Shown in pieces: positions 13,879 to 25,320 of a DNA stretch of 64,000 nt. The stretch is from positions 45,021,799 through 45,085,798 of the forward strand of contig NC_064472.1 in the NCBI RefSeq assembly GCF_023343835.1, in the 5' to 3' direction. A program made the position numbers and the translations under genes. Source of the DNA: Lagopus muta (lineage: Eukaryota; Chordata; Aves; Galliformes; Phasianidae). Under the pieces are notes generated by a model. That model saw only the letters and a list, made by a program, of their open reading frames with translations. It did not search any database and was not told the origin of the DNA. Each line of letters opens with the position of its first letter. Positions within the stretch are counted from its first letter, which is position 1.

Positions 13879-16335
13879 TTAATAACATTTTTAGTACATT
13901 AGAGCTATGCTCCACAACTGGAACTTTTGGAGACAAATCACTGCAGGCAGGAAAATCTTGTAATAGCATAACTGTAGCTCCACGAAATTTCATCCAGCTA
14001 CTTTACTACAGAACTTACACAACTGCATGGAGAATCTTGTTCATAGCATCTGATCTCTCTCAAACTTGTTTGTGAAGCCTATAGTTAATCAAAAAGTATT
14101 CTCTATTTGTGCTACCATTACTGCTTTCTCGTTAAGCCTGATTGATTCATGTCCTTGCTACATTTTTAATAGAGCATATAGTATAGGCACCTGTATTTTG
14201 GCAGCTCGTTATTCCTGCCAAATAAAGTCCAGACCCACTGGCCACTGGGAATTTAACCTCAAATTCTGAGGGTGAATCCAGAACTGTCACCCAAAATATC
14301 TAGATACAAACAGATTAATAAGCAAGCTGGCTGTGCTTCATGGAAGAAAGAAATGATTTTTGTGATCACGTGACTTTGAGTTTACACTGTAAATGGTCAT
14401 AAAAGGAAACAACAAAATGTATTACTTCCTTTAAACAAGTGGTTTGTGCACTTCTTTGACGGCACCTTCTGTTCAGACAATATCTGACTTACTTATTTTC
14501 TAATACCTTTCTTTTAAAGTCAGTAGCAAACTGGAGACAGTTTAGAGAATAATAGAAAGAATCAATGCTTTGGAAAAAGAGAAATTATTCTAGGCTATAA
14601 AATCCAAGTAACACAAACCTAAGAAGATGGAATGGAAATACTTCTATCGACATATAAAGATGCTATCAAGGAGTTTGGGTTTGAAATTCCATCTGCTAAT
14701 GACAATAGTTAGGTTTAAGTTAGGTTATTTAATTGATTAAAAATATTCAAGAACAATTAAACATAGTACTGAGCAGAGAGAAGGATGGGCTGACTCCAGA
14801 TTTGCTCCCTACAAAGATTTTGTGTTACTTTCACAGAATGAATTACTTGTTTACCTTGTTGCATAGAAAACATGTATGCTCAGTGTTTATCTGACATTTC
14901 AAAGCTTTGTTCTCTGAAGTTTATTATCAACCTGTGCAGGTGTCTGGAGATTGCAACATAGTTCAGAGAAGAAACTGAAAATGACAAATTCTAGGTGACG
15001 CTTTCACAATAAGTCATCTGTCTTCCTAAGTCATCTGTTTTCAAGTAGCTTGCAACACATGACTGATCTTGTCAGCTGGAGTGGAAAATTATTTCAAGCG
15101 TTAATGAAAGTACTTCCTGTACCTTACAGTACAGGAAAAAAGAAACAAAACTGTTTTGTATGCAATGAAATTTCTGTCTCCTTCTGGCTCACGGTGGACT
15201 TTTCTGCCATTGAGGTAATGAACTAAAATGCAGTTGCTCATTTTTGCCTTCCAGGTTGGCAAATTTCTGGGGCCTCACAGGTCACTTCTTTGAAAAAGAG
15301 GGGGGGTCAGTTACTCTTTCATGCAGTCTTTTTTATTTACAATATAAGTACACAGTATCTGCTTCTATAACCATGGTAGGTTCAGTCAAGAGGAGAACCT
15401 GAAGGCTGCCATTCCAGTTCTGAGATCTCCTGACAGCCTTTCCTTTGGCTTTCTGTCAAGACCACACTAGTCATTCTTCTTTTGCTTTCTTCTAGTTTCT
15501 TTGTTGCTCTCAGGCTTCTGCCACCCACAGACATGCAGCTAATGTTACCTCCAAAGCTCTGGGACTGCATCCTCTTCAGCCTTTGCGACCAGTTTCCAGG
15601 GACTTAATTGCTGCTAAACAAATAATCATTGTTTAGCCATTTAATCTCAACAGCAGTTGTCCCACGCTGAGTGAGAGATCAAGTATATGTTTTCCATGCT
15701 TTCGTAAACATAGAATTAAAGCAAGGTAGTTTCAACAGCATGAAAAGCAGATTTCCCCTCAGAAAAACAGAATTCGCACAGCCTCTGCCATATCTTGTAA
15801 CTCCTGGAGATCCAGCAGCATTTCCACCTAGTAAGGTGCAGAAATAGTCTGCAAGCATAATCTCTGGTTCATCATCTTAGGTTAACAAATTTTCCCTTAA
15901 TATTCAGTTTGAAAGATCTTGAAAAAGCTTGGAATTTCCACATTTACCTGCGGGAGCCTTTCATCATACCCTACCCCTAAATAACTTGCTCTTTGCTTTA
16001 GGGATGCCAAGATCATAACGCTGCATAGCTGAATGTGATCATTCTTCCTTCCAAAGATGGCTTTAGGCCACAGAATTTATCCTTTAGTGTATCTCTTAAC
16101 ATAATTGATCCTCAAGCACTAAAAATACTCTGGGTGACAATCTGAGAAGTCATCTCTCATTGAGTTTCAAAGATGTATGTTAAGAATTGTGACCCATAAA
16201 ACACTTCGAGGTCATGACTGCACATGTTTTACAGAAGTGCCTCTGAGAGCTGCTGATATCAACATAGGAGCAGATGCTCTCAGATTTTCATATTCCAAGA
16301 TCTGCTCCTTTGATACCAGACCCAGTATCCCCAGG

Positions 16336-16364
16336 AAAAAAAAAAAAGAAAAAAAAAAAAAAAA
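16336..16364. repeat. Interrupted poly-A tract
   Basis: Twelve A, one G, then sixteen A. Simple repeat. Confidence 0.85.
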
Positions 16365-18147
16365 TTGTAACTTTTACCTTGTTTCCTTTATACCTCTTAT
16401 GTCGCCCCTCCAGAAATAGTTTCTCAGTCATTGTCTTCCATTCTGGAAGGAATTTGACTTGAAAAACCTAAGTATCTACATGCCAGTGATACAAAGCAAT
16501 TTAAAGTTTGGGCACTATTTCTATACTGATGTCTTAGATATCTATTATCTTGGCTTTCTGATTCCTTAAAAATCTCTTGTCTAATTTTTTTCTGCCAGTT
16601 TTCATTTGGTTATCTTTCTCTACATTCTACAGAAGGTGGCTCATCTAGCTGTCAAGCTAGTTCACCTGCCACCAGCTCTTGCCCTCCAGGTTCACGTTTG
16701 GTCTCCGAAGACTCAGACCCACAAACAGCCTGGGTTCACATGCAGAAGCTGGAAGATGCACAGCTAGATCATTTCAGAGACCATTATCTAATGTACAGAA
16801 ACTCCTCATTTTTAAGCTTTCCTTTAATATTTCTCCTATTATTTATTACCAGAGAGGACTGGGAGTAAATCTAACACAAGTATGTCAGTGTAACGAAGGA
16901 GGAAATTAAGCTGTTCAAGGTAAAATGTGCTTTGCCTAGCTCTGCATAATAACAGTGTCCTTAATTTGAAAATCACTGCATCCTCAGCAGGTACCACTAC
17001 GGCCATGGAACAACGGGATTTCCACAAAGAATAACGTGGATTAAACAGTGACGTTATTAAGGACAACAGCAGTGCTAGTGAAATGGCATTGAAGGATGAA
17101 TACCTTCCAGCTCTGCCTACACTATGTCAGCCTTTCTTTTGCATTTCCTGTCATTTCTTCCTTTCTTAACAAGTTGCACTTAGGAATGTATTCAGATGGA
17201 ACTGTACTAAAATCTACTAGTAGTATATAGAGGTGTGCCCTGCTTCCCTTTTCTATCCCCTTTGCAGACACCATGTGTGTCACAGGATGCCAAGGTTTCA
17301 TTCTTGCTGTCCCTACAGGTCATGCTTGTTTAGGGACAGTATGTTGAAAGGAATGAGGCTGTGTGAAACAGAAGCATGTGTTACTGGCAAAGATCCTTTC
17401 TCTTAGACATTCCTTGCATACATAAAAAGAGTTTATGTATTATAATAATTTTCTAAGTACAAAAAAAAAGGAGGGGAAAAAAAAAGGGCAGGGGTTTTGT
17501 TCTTGCTTTCCTGCACAGAATCTTCAGACTTTTGTATGTGCAATGTTTGTCACAGCACAGAAATGTCAGAAAAGAATTTAGTTAGTTCATTTCACTCGAA
17601 TTAGTTAGTTCATTCATTTCACTTGAATTTTTTAAGATGCCATATGGCCTTTTTACGTCAAAATATAAAGTTTAATCAGAGAAGTTTGAGCTTCCAACAG
17701 TCTTAACAGAATCTCCGACTGTTCATTTGTTCTCCTTCTAGTATTTGACCTCTCTCTCCATTTCACCTTCCTCCTCCAGTTTTGTATCTCAAAACTGGGC
17801 ACAGCTATCATCTTTCACATGTTGGCATGACAGAACTTCTGTGCAAACAAAATGGGCAGGGGCCATATCTTGTGGCAATGTTTCAAATGTCTCTTCCTTC
17901 CTTGGAAAGCACTTTAAATATCTGTGATACAGATGCGAAGCATCACTTCCACTGTCAGCAGCGATGGTCAGATGTATACAGCCTGCTTATAATGAGCATT
18001 GCTGTGAAAGTACAGATATGTGAGACTGCTAGGTAAGCAATACAATCTCTGGGAGGCAATGAAACACAACAGCTGTCTGCTCCTTGCTATTTGTTTTTTC
18101 TCCATACTTGTTTTGATTACAGTGCTTGAAAAAAACTGCCCTGGAAA

Positions 18148-18590
18148 TCACAGAATCATAGATTACCCAGAGTTAAAGGAACCCATAAGGATTCCTGAGA
18201 CCAACTCCTGGCTCCACACAGCACCACCCGAGATACAATACTTTGTCTGAGTGGTGTCCAGATGCTCCCTGAACTCCAGCAGCTCGGGGCTGAGCCCACT
18301 GCCCTGTGCAGTCCGTTCCATGCCCACCGCCCTGTGCTGCAGCCCCTTTCCCTGACCCCCAGCTGTCCTCCCCTGATGCAGCTCCATGCCGTTCCCTCTG
18401 GCCCTGTCGCTGTCACACAGAGCAGAGCTCAGCGCTGCCCTCCGCTCCCTGTGAGGAGCTGCAGCTGCCATGAGGGCTGCTCTCAGCTCCTCTGCTCTGT
18501 GCTGTGCACACCGAGGGTCTGCAGCTGCTCCTCACACATCTTGCCCTTCAGACCCTTCACCATCTCTGTTGGACTCAAAGGTGTCAAACA
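18148..18590 (-). mobile_element. CR1 LINE 3' end, antisense orientation
   Basis: The + strand begins TCACAGAATCATAGA, the reverse complement of a CR1 3' terminus. It continues into sequence like the antisense of CR1 ORF2 and 3' UTR, with phrases such as CTCCCTGTGAGGAGCTGCAG and CAGACCCTTCACCATCTC. It is diverged and 5'-truncated. The exact inner boundary is uncertain. It lies about 1.3 kb upstream of the RGMB CpG island. Long GC-rich open frames across it on both strands are by-products of this repeat. Confidence 0.8.
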
Positions 18591-19379
18591 TCTTGGGAGT
18601 CTGACAGCTGTCGGCGGCAAGGACACATTTTCTCTACCAGGCCTCTTGCCTTGATAACAGAGGAAAGATTTGTTTGACCTCATTCACAGCATTTATTTAA
18701 CTATTGCATTTCTTCAGCGCTGGACTAGCTGACTTCTGGGACATATTGACTAATGTTTTCAGAAAGAAAAAAAGCCTTGTTTTGCTAAGTTATGTTTATT
18801 GTGTTGGCACTTAACAAAGGAGAAGAACAGCAAAGGGCTTAAATCGCATTAGAAAACAATCACTAGGGCCAGCTTTCTGGGATCACTTTTAACTCTCACT
18901 TATTACTTTATGCATCCAATCTCTTTTATGCTTACAGAAGGAAGAAACACATGTGACTCTTGCCTTCAGGATTTCTGATCAAAGCTGCAATATTCCCAAC
19001 TACAGCAGAAAATTTTCAAGCTCCAAAGTGCTTGGGTAAACACAAATCCCAGGTTTCTGTGGGCTATGAGCTGAGCTGCGTGAAACATCCATCCGCAGGA
19101 GCCTGCTCCCAGGGCCAACGAGGAGATGCAAGGTTCAGGCATTGTGGGCTCCACAAGGGTACGGGTTAGACATGTGGCCTTTCCAGCCTCCCAGCCAAGG
19201 TTTTCTGACCACAAGGCCAAGTTTGGAAACTTTCCCCCGTCTGCCCTGCGCCCAACAGTCATACGCCGCCTCCACACTAGTTTCCATTTCCAGACAGACG
19301 TTGCGTATTGATCCGTCGGTACTGCGGAGACAGCAGCTCTGCGCACCCAATGTAAACACAAGCCCACGGGCTCGCACGG
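18591..19379. other. RGMB upstream flank, no gene seen
   Basis: Transition from the CR1 copy into the CpG island. There is no recognisable coding exon. Divergent antisense transcription from this promoter is plausible, since human RGMB has an antisense transcript, but nothing here shows it. Confidence 0.45.
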
Positions 19380-19791
19380 AGGCACCCCACCAAGGAGACA
19401 GCGCAGACGGGCCCCGGCTCTAAGTGGGCTCCCAGCCCCGCTCCGCTCCGCACGGCACCGCACCGCGCGCGGCCGCGCCCCGACAGCCCGCAGGCGCCCC
19501 TTGACGGCGGCGCGTGGCAATGCGGACGCCGCCTCCGTCGGCCGAGCGTGGGCGCGTCACGTGGGACGGGGCGCGAGGAGCCCGAGGCGGCGGCGGGGGC
19601 GTGGCCGCAGCACGTCGCGCTGCTTGCGGGACGGGGCGGGCAGCCAACGGGAGGAGGCGGGTTGGGCGCGGGGGGGCGGGCGCAGGGGAGCTCGGTGGCG
19701 CGGCGCGGCGCGGGGCCTGCGGCAGCTCGGGGTGCGGGCCGCCGCCGCCGCCGGCCGCTCCGCGTCTTTGTGCTGAGTTCGCCTGGCTGCC

Positions 19792-19857
19792 ATGCTGCGC
19801 CGCCCCGCGCCCGTCCCGCTGCGGTCCGGCGGCTTTCGCCCCCCGCTGCGCCGCTGA
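19792..19857 (+). other. RGMB: Upstream ORF in the RGMB leader (21 codons)
   Basis: An ATG at 19792 opens a 21-codon frame that stops at TGA 19855-19857, before the main start. It matters only if the transcript begins upstream of it, which the sequence cannot show. Confidence 0.35.
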
Positions 19858-19941
19858 GAAAGGAAGCGGCGAGGAGGAGGAGAAGGAGGGGGTCGCCGCC
19901 TGCCCGCCCCCCCATGCCGCCGCCCCGTCCCGCGGACCTGC

Positions 19942-20045
19942 ATGGACGGGCATGGGGAGAGCCGCGCCTTCCCGCGCCGCCGGGGCTCAGCCGCCGCTCG
20001 CCGCCCTCGGCCTGCTGGCCGCCCTGGGGCTGCTCCTGCGCGCAG
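19942..20045 (+). other. RGMB: Upstream ATG overlapping the RGMB start, out of frame
   Basis: An ATG at 19942, ten bases before the main start and in another frame, has a weak context at -3 (T) with G at +4. Through the splice junction it reads 35 codons and ends at the TGA formed by exon 2 bases 21662-21664. Another ATG at 19914, in the third frame, would run through the junction for about 64 codons. Both overlap the main start codon and could lower its use. Confidence 0.5.
19952..20045 (+). CDS. RGMB: RGMB coding exon 1 (signal peptide)
   Basis: Encodes residues 1-31 plus the first base of codon 32: MGRAAPSR, then a Leu/Ala-rich hydrophobic core ([14 protein letters not shown]) ending RA. 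The donor is CAG|GTACC at 20046. The frame stays open far upstream of this ATG, and the residues just before it read RGPAWTG, resembling the longer human isoform, so an upstream start is possible. Confidence 0.93.
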
Positions 20046-23000
20046 GTACCGCGGCGGCGCGCGAGGCCCGCGGGCGGGGAGCGGCGGGCGCGCGGTGCGG
20101 AGCCGTGCGAGAGCTGGGACGGCCCCGGGGCCTGCGCGGCGCAGCTCTCCGAAGCAGCTCCGCGCCCCCGGGTCCGGGGCGGTGCTCGGCGCGGCTGCCC
20201 GCGCAGGTGTGCGGGGCGCGGGGCTGGCGGCGCTGTGCCGCCCCGAGATGCTGGCGGAGCGTCGCGCTGCGCGGCGGCTGCTGTCCGCTCGTATGCGTGC
20301 AGTTGCAGGAAGGGGCTGCGTTTAGAGATGCAGGGCCTTGCGTTGTTCGGCTGCCGTGTTCTCACCCCTCGTGTCTCAAGGGTTCCTAAACGCTCTAGCT
20401 GGCTGCTTAAGGCGGACGAACCCGGGCCTCTTTACCGTGAGGACAGACACCGAGAAATGGTGCTGAGGTGGAGATTTGAGGGAGGGAGAGCGGTATCAAG
20501 TATGCTGTGTTTTCTCACTCTGCGCACCTCTGCATACCAGGGTACTTTTATGTTGTTTTAAGTCTGTGTTATGACTGTTTGTGATTTCAAAAGGATGTGT
20601 GCTCAGCTGGATTTCACAGGTCATAGAAGAACAAAAACACACAGCATGATTTTAGCGGTTAGCTCTGAGAGCTTGGACATTAATGGCACGAAGTTCAACA
20701 CGTATTCTGTATGAAACCCCGCTTACTGCTGTGTCTCTCTGGGTGGAGAGGAACCTGCCTTCCTGCTGACTGGTGTCCTGGTTTCATCCTTTCTGGAATA
20801 CACGTATTGTTTCCCCTGTTGCCGTGTGCAGCCTCCTTTGTCTCTTTTCTGTCCTTCATGAACTGCGTAGAAATTACATACAGAAGGCTGATGCTAACTG
20901 CTGTAAGGATTGGGAAGGGTTTGGAGTGGTGACAATAAGAGCTGTGGATGCGGGCTGTGAAACCTCAGGTTTGCTTTCCAGTGTGGTAATTGTGTTCTTT
21001 GTGGAAGCGAGGTGATCAGATAAGGTGCAGTTGTTTTGTTCACATAAGCTGAACTGTGTTCCTGCTATGTACTCTTGACAGGGACTTAAGATTTCAGTAG
21101 GGAGAGGCTTTTTTTCCCCCTCTTTATTGAAATCTACCGTAAACGGTGCTACTCTCGCCATACATGGGCTCTGTAGTCAGCAGCTTGAGCTTCAGATAGC
21201 TGTGAGCTTTCTGATCTTTGCTGTCTGTTTCTGCCTAAACTTGCATGTCTTGCCATCATTGCCACATCCTTCTCAGGGGCAGGATTCTAGTCGGAAGTTC
21301 AGTAACTTATGTTAAGGACTAAGTGGAGACCTGCATATTGACAGAGTGGTTAACTTAAGCGCGGAATTGCATCATAGCTTTCATATCATCTGTAAAGAAA
21401 TGCTGGGCTCATCCTTGGCTGAGTTGTTTTTAATCCATTATTTGCTGTTGTCTAGCTGAAAATGAAATCATGCCTGGATCATCTCAGCTTTTATATGTGC
21501 TGTGTTGCTATCCTTCAGCTTCACTTAACCCCTTTTTCTTTATTGCAGCGTTTTATCAGTGAGTGCTGTGGGTTGCCTGCAGGTTGCTTTGTGCAGTACC
21601 TGTGGGCGTGGAACAGGGTGCAAGATTTTAATTCTGCTCTGCCTTCTGTTTTGTGCCTAGGTGACTGCCAGCTGCAAGCACCTTGTCGAATCCAAAAGTG
21701 CACCACTGATTTTGTTTCCTTAACTTCACATCTAAACTCGGCTCTTGATGGCTTTGACTTGGAGTTCTGCAAGGCCCTGCGAGCATACTCTGCCTGCACC
21801 TATCGCAACTCCAAAGTATGCCGTGGAAACCTAGTCTACCATTCTGCAGTGCTGGGGATCAGCGACCTCATGAGCCAGAGGAACTGTTCCAAGGATGGCC
21901 CCACATCCTCCACCAACCCCGAAGTGACCCATGATCCCTGCAATTATAGTGGCCACACGGAGGCCAATGAATATCAAGGAGGGGAGAAAACTATCCCTAC
22001 TTACCTATTTTGTGGCTTGTTTGGTGATCCTCATCTGAGGACTTTCAAGGATCACTTCCAGACATGCAAAGTGGAAGGTGCTTGGCCTCTCATAGACAAT
22101 AACTACTTAACAGTGCAAGTGACGAATGTGCCTGTGGTCCCAGGATCCAGTGCTACTGCTACAAATAAGGTATGGATTATTCATAAAGACTGTATATGCA
22201 CAAAAATAGAAGGCCACAATAGCAGGGTTACTCATCCCTTAGCAGTGAAGGAGTTTGTTTCAGCTGGGACAGCTTCTTAGCAACAAACAAAAATGAAAAG
22301 AGCTCATTTTCTTTCTCAGTCTCCTTGCAGCTCCTCACCCTCTCCAAATAAAAAAGTAACCATAGGCATTGCAGTATAAAAATTTAAGCATAATAAATTA
22401 GTACTTCAAAATGGTTATCAAATTGCAGCATCTGTACCCCTGCAGTAAACAGAAATTGTAGGCAAGGAGCAAGAAAAGGCTGAGTCTTGCTTTGCTTGAG
22501 TTCTCTTAGTAGTATAGCCATAAATGTAGAGAACAAAAACCACTGGCACAGTAATGCAAGATACCAATTTACTAAGATCTTGAGGATTGATAGCAGAGAC
22601 AAGAATGGTAACTGCGGAGAATTGAGAGGCAATAGCAAAAACAAGTTACGTTGCCAGGTGGTTGTCAGAAGATCTTATTTCTCTAGCTCTAGAAAGAAGC
22701 AGCAGCCTGAAAATCTGGCCAAGAGCGTATGTCTTTTTTCAGACAGGCAAGACTTAAGATGGCTCTGCACCAAACTGCTTTGGGTGGCTAGGGGAGGAAT
22801 GCATATATTGATAGCATTTGCCATTTCTTTACTGTAAGAAAGTACGTAATTCTTTCTGCTAAAGGTGAATAGCAGATGTGCCTATAGAAAGAAAGTGAGG
22901 AGATAGTATGAGTCTCACTGAGACACTATTGGATTTCCTGCAAGAGCCAGGGGTGTGAAAATGCGCTGAACTTTTGCAGGTACTTATTCATCAGTAAATG

Positions 23001-25284
23001 AAAAGACCTGAACATACGCTTGAAACTACCACCTCCCTTCTTCCCTTTCTGGAATGAAAAGACCTTTGTTTTAGCTGTGTTAGTGTGGCTCTTAGGGCCT
23101 GACATGTCTTGATCTGACTTGTACGCAATATCAAGACAGCACTGAAGAGTTTTCTCTGTCTTACTAAGGTTGGAGGAAGCACATTGTCCACAGAGATGTC
23201 TGTGAAGAAATATTAATTAATGCTGTTGTATTTTTTCTGGATTCTGAGATGCTAACATCAACGTTTATGTCAGCAAAGCAAATTTTTGCATATGCAGGAG
23301 GTGAAAATTTGGACTGATGCATTATTAAAATTCAAATGCATCTTTTATCTTTTCATTTTCTAAGTACAGTCTGTACTGTAAATGAGTTCTCAAGGAGTAT
23401 AAAAGCAAGGCATTAGGCTGTCTCATCTATGTAAAAGAGTGAAAGGGACATAGGTCCCTTGAAATCTGCTCCAGAGTCATTTTTGAAGGACACTTAAGAA
23501 ATAAGTCCCTTTTCATATCTGCAGTAGGCTTCTGTCCTTGGTTTTGATGAGGTTCTACAGAATGCTGTTTCTGTGTTACTGGTAGTGCGAGAAGCAGAGC
23601 TTGCATCTCTCTGTACGCAAATTGTGTGAGTGGCCAGGGTGGGATGGCAGCAGATAGGTAGTCTTGTCTTAACCTTTAACTGTCCGCGTTCTAAATGCAA
23701 TTGACCGTGATAATGTGTTATGCTGGTACATGTGTTGTCAAACAGATAACCAAGAGTAGGAGGACTTCAGGAGATATTTGTCCATGCGTACTGGGGGAAA
23801 CAATATGTTCCATAGGGTGTACCTTCTGTCCTTATTTTTGTTCTCAACGTTTTTGTATTCTTCCTTAATCTGACACTCTGGAAGAGGTGGGCGTGCTTCT
23901 TTTATAATCCTGGGTTTAATATGCCTGCAGTTGCACAATGACAGCTCAGCATGTGGAAGCAATTAAACAAGGTGTACATCTTAGGATATTAGAAATGTTT
24001 CTAACAGTAATATCTGTTACATGCTTACAGCCCTTGAGTATTTTCTTTCTTTGACAGACAATCATATTTTTATCAACGTACCTGTTTGTAGAAAATGAAG
24101 GTTGTTTGAACTGCATGCATAACTAACTTGACGTTTTAAGTTTTAATACCTCTAATGCATTGTCTTGAGTCCCTTATCACTTCATGGAGCAGACTGCTAC
24201 AAATGATGAAGGAAAGGCTTGTTAAAACTGCACTGCTCCTGCTGGATTGATGCCTGTAACATTTTATCTGCCAGTGTTCCATTTTGGTTGAGGCTACTGG
24301 TGGTATTTCCCTTATTTTGGCCATTAAGCAGCTTATTAGGGCTGCTTAAGATGCCCTTGAAAGAACTACCCAGAAAATTTCAGTGATTTTTTACTTACAG
24401 ATTATTTCTAGCTTCAAGTATGCAGATAAGTTGTTTACCTTCTCCTTAAGAATGGTTTCCAGAGCACAGTGCATCACTAGTCTTGCTGGTTTCTTCAGTG
24501 CAGTTATTTGGGATAAGTCCTTCTTGGGAAATAATAACAAAGGTTTATGCTGATCTTAAGTTGTGCAGAAGCCACAACAAATACTGTGTAAATTGCTAAT
24601 TAGCTTACTTAATCCACCCTAAAGCAGACCAGTTGAAAGCAGAAACAAAAAGAATAAAATGCTTCAGTTTCTCCTGAATACCATTTTTAAGGGAAGTGGT
24701 TTAAAGAGCCATAGGATCAGAATGTTGTGTCTTCATCCCATATACAGTATACACATGGAAATGGCATACCATCAAGTGGCCTTGTACATGATTACTGACT
24801 TCAGATTTGTTATAGCTGACCAGTACACCAAGTTTTTGAGGAGTCAGCAGAGTGAGAAAAACATTATTTGCAAAGATGTCCTTTCCTTTTGAAAACTTTG
24901 AGACTTGATTAACACCAGCAGTCTGGGGACTATTCTGTTAGTCCACTAAAAACAACAACAACAACAAAAAAGCAATGCCAGAAGGAGGTTTCAAAAAGAA
25001 GAGTATGCAGAAAAAAAAAAAAAGTGCCAACTTCCCTCCCCCCCCCACACCTCCTTATGCTGAGCATCTGGCAGAAAAGTATAGAAAGCAGTAAAACTCC
25101 TCCTTTAATTCCTTGGCTGGAGAAGTATGTTCTCCTGTGGGGGTTGTGTATATATTCACAAAATGCTCTTAGCAATTTGGCTGTAGGTGTTTTGCATATT
25201 TGTGATGGCCATAGCAAAGACATCTGTTTCTTCAGAGTGAACAAAGCTATTGTATATTCTGTAGTCTGTCTGAAACTTGCAATT

Positions 25285-25320
<36 letters not shown>

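Larger units (their letters stand above)
6930..18147. other. Intergenic, no gene seen
   Basis: About 11 kb without a convincing exon on either strand. The open frames are short, overlap one another in all frames and encode no known domain. Contents that I can name are a C-rich G-quadruplex candidate (10117-10159), poly-A runs (10691-10707, 16336-16364) and a pyrimidine-rich tract (about 13797-13878). It lies immediately upstream of RGMB, so regulatory DNA is possible but not demonstrable here. Confidence 0.55.
19380..20330. promoter_or_regulatory. RGMB: CpG island and promoter of RGMB
   Basis: Roughly 950 bp of very GC-rich sequence dense in CpG, in sharp contrast to the AT-rich flanks. It encloses the first coding exon. 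A perfect E-box CACGTG is at 19558-19563. GC-box (Sp1-type) motifs include GGGGCGGG at 19633-19640 and another G-rich GGGCGGG near 19674-19680. No TATA box is apparent, which is usual for CpG-island promoters. The transcription start is not determinable from sequence; it should lie upstream of 19952, probably within about 19.6-19.8 kb. Confidence 0.8.

Noticed and set aside
18156..18654. GC-rich frames of 86-130 codons on both strands
   Set aside because: They fall within an antisense CR1 copy.
19277..20561. Very long overlapping open frames on both strands (up to 362 codons)
   Set aside because: They arise because the CpG island is poor in stop codons. Their products are Ala/Arg/Pro-rich with no domain. 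Only the short stretch from 19952 to 20045 is supported, by homology and splicing.
21462..22280. A single 272-codon gene
   Set aside because: It is RGMB exon 2 (21661-22169) extended into intron sequence on both sides. The residues before GDCQLQ and after ATNK do not match the family, and splice signals sit exactly at those points.
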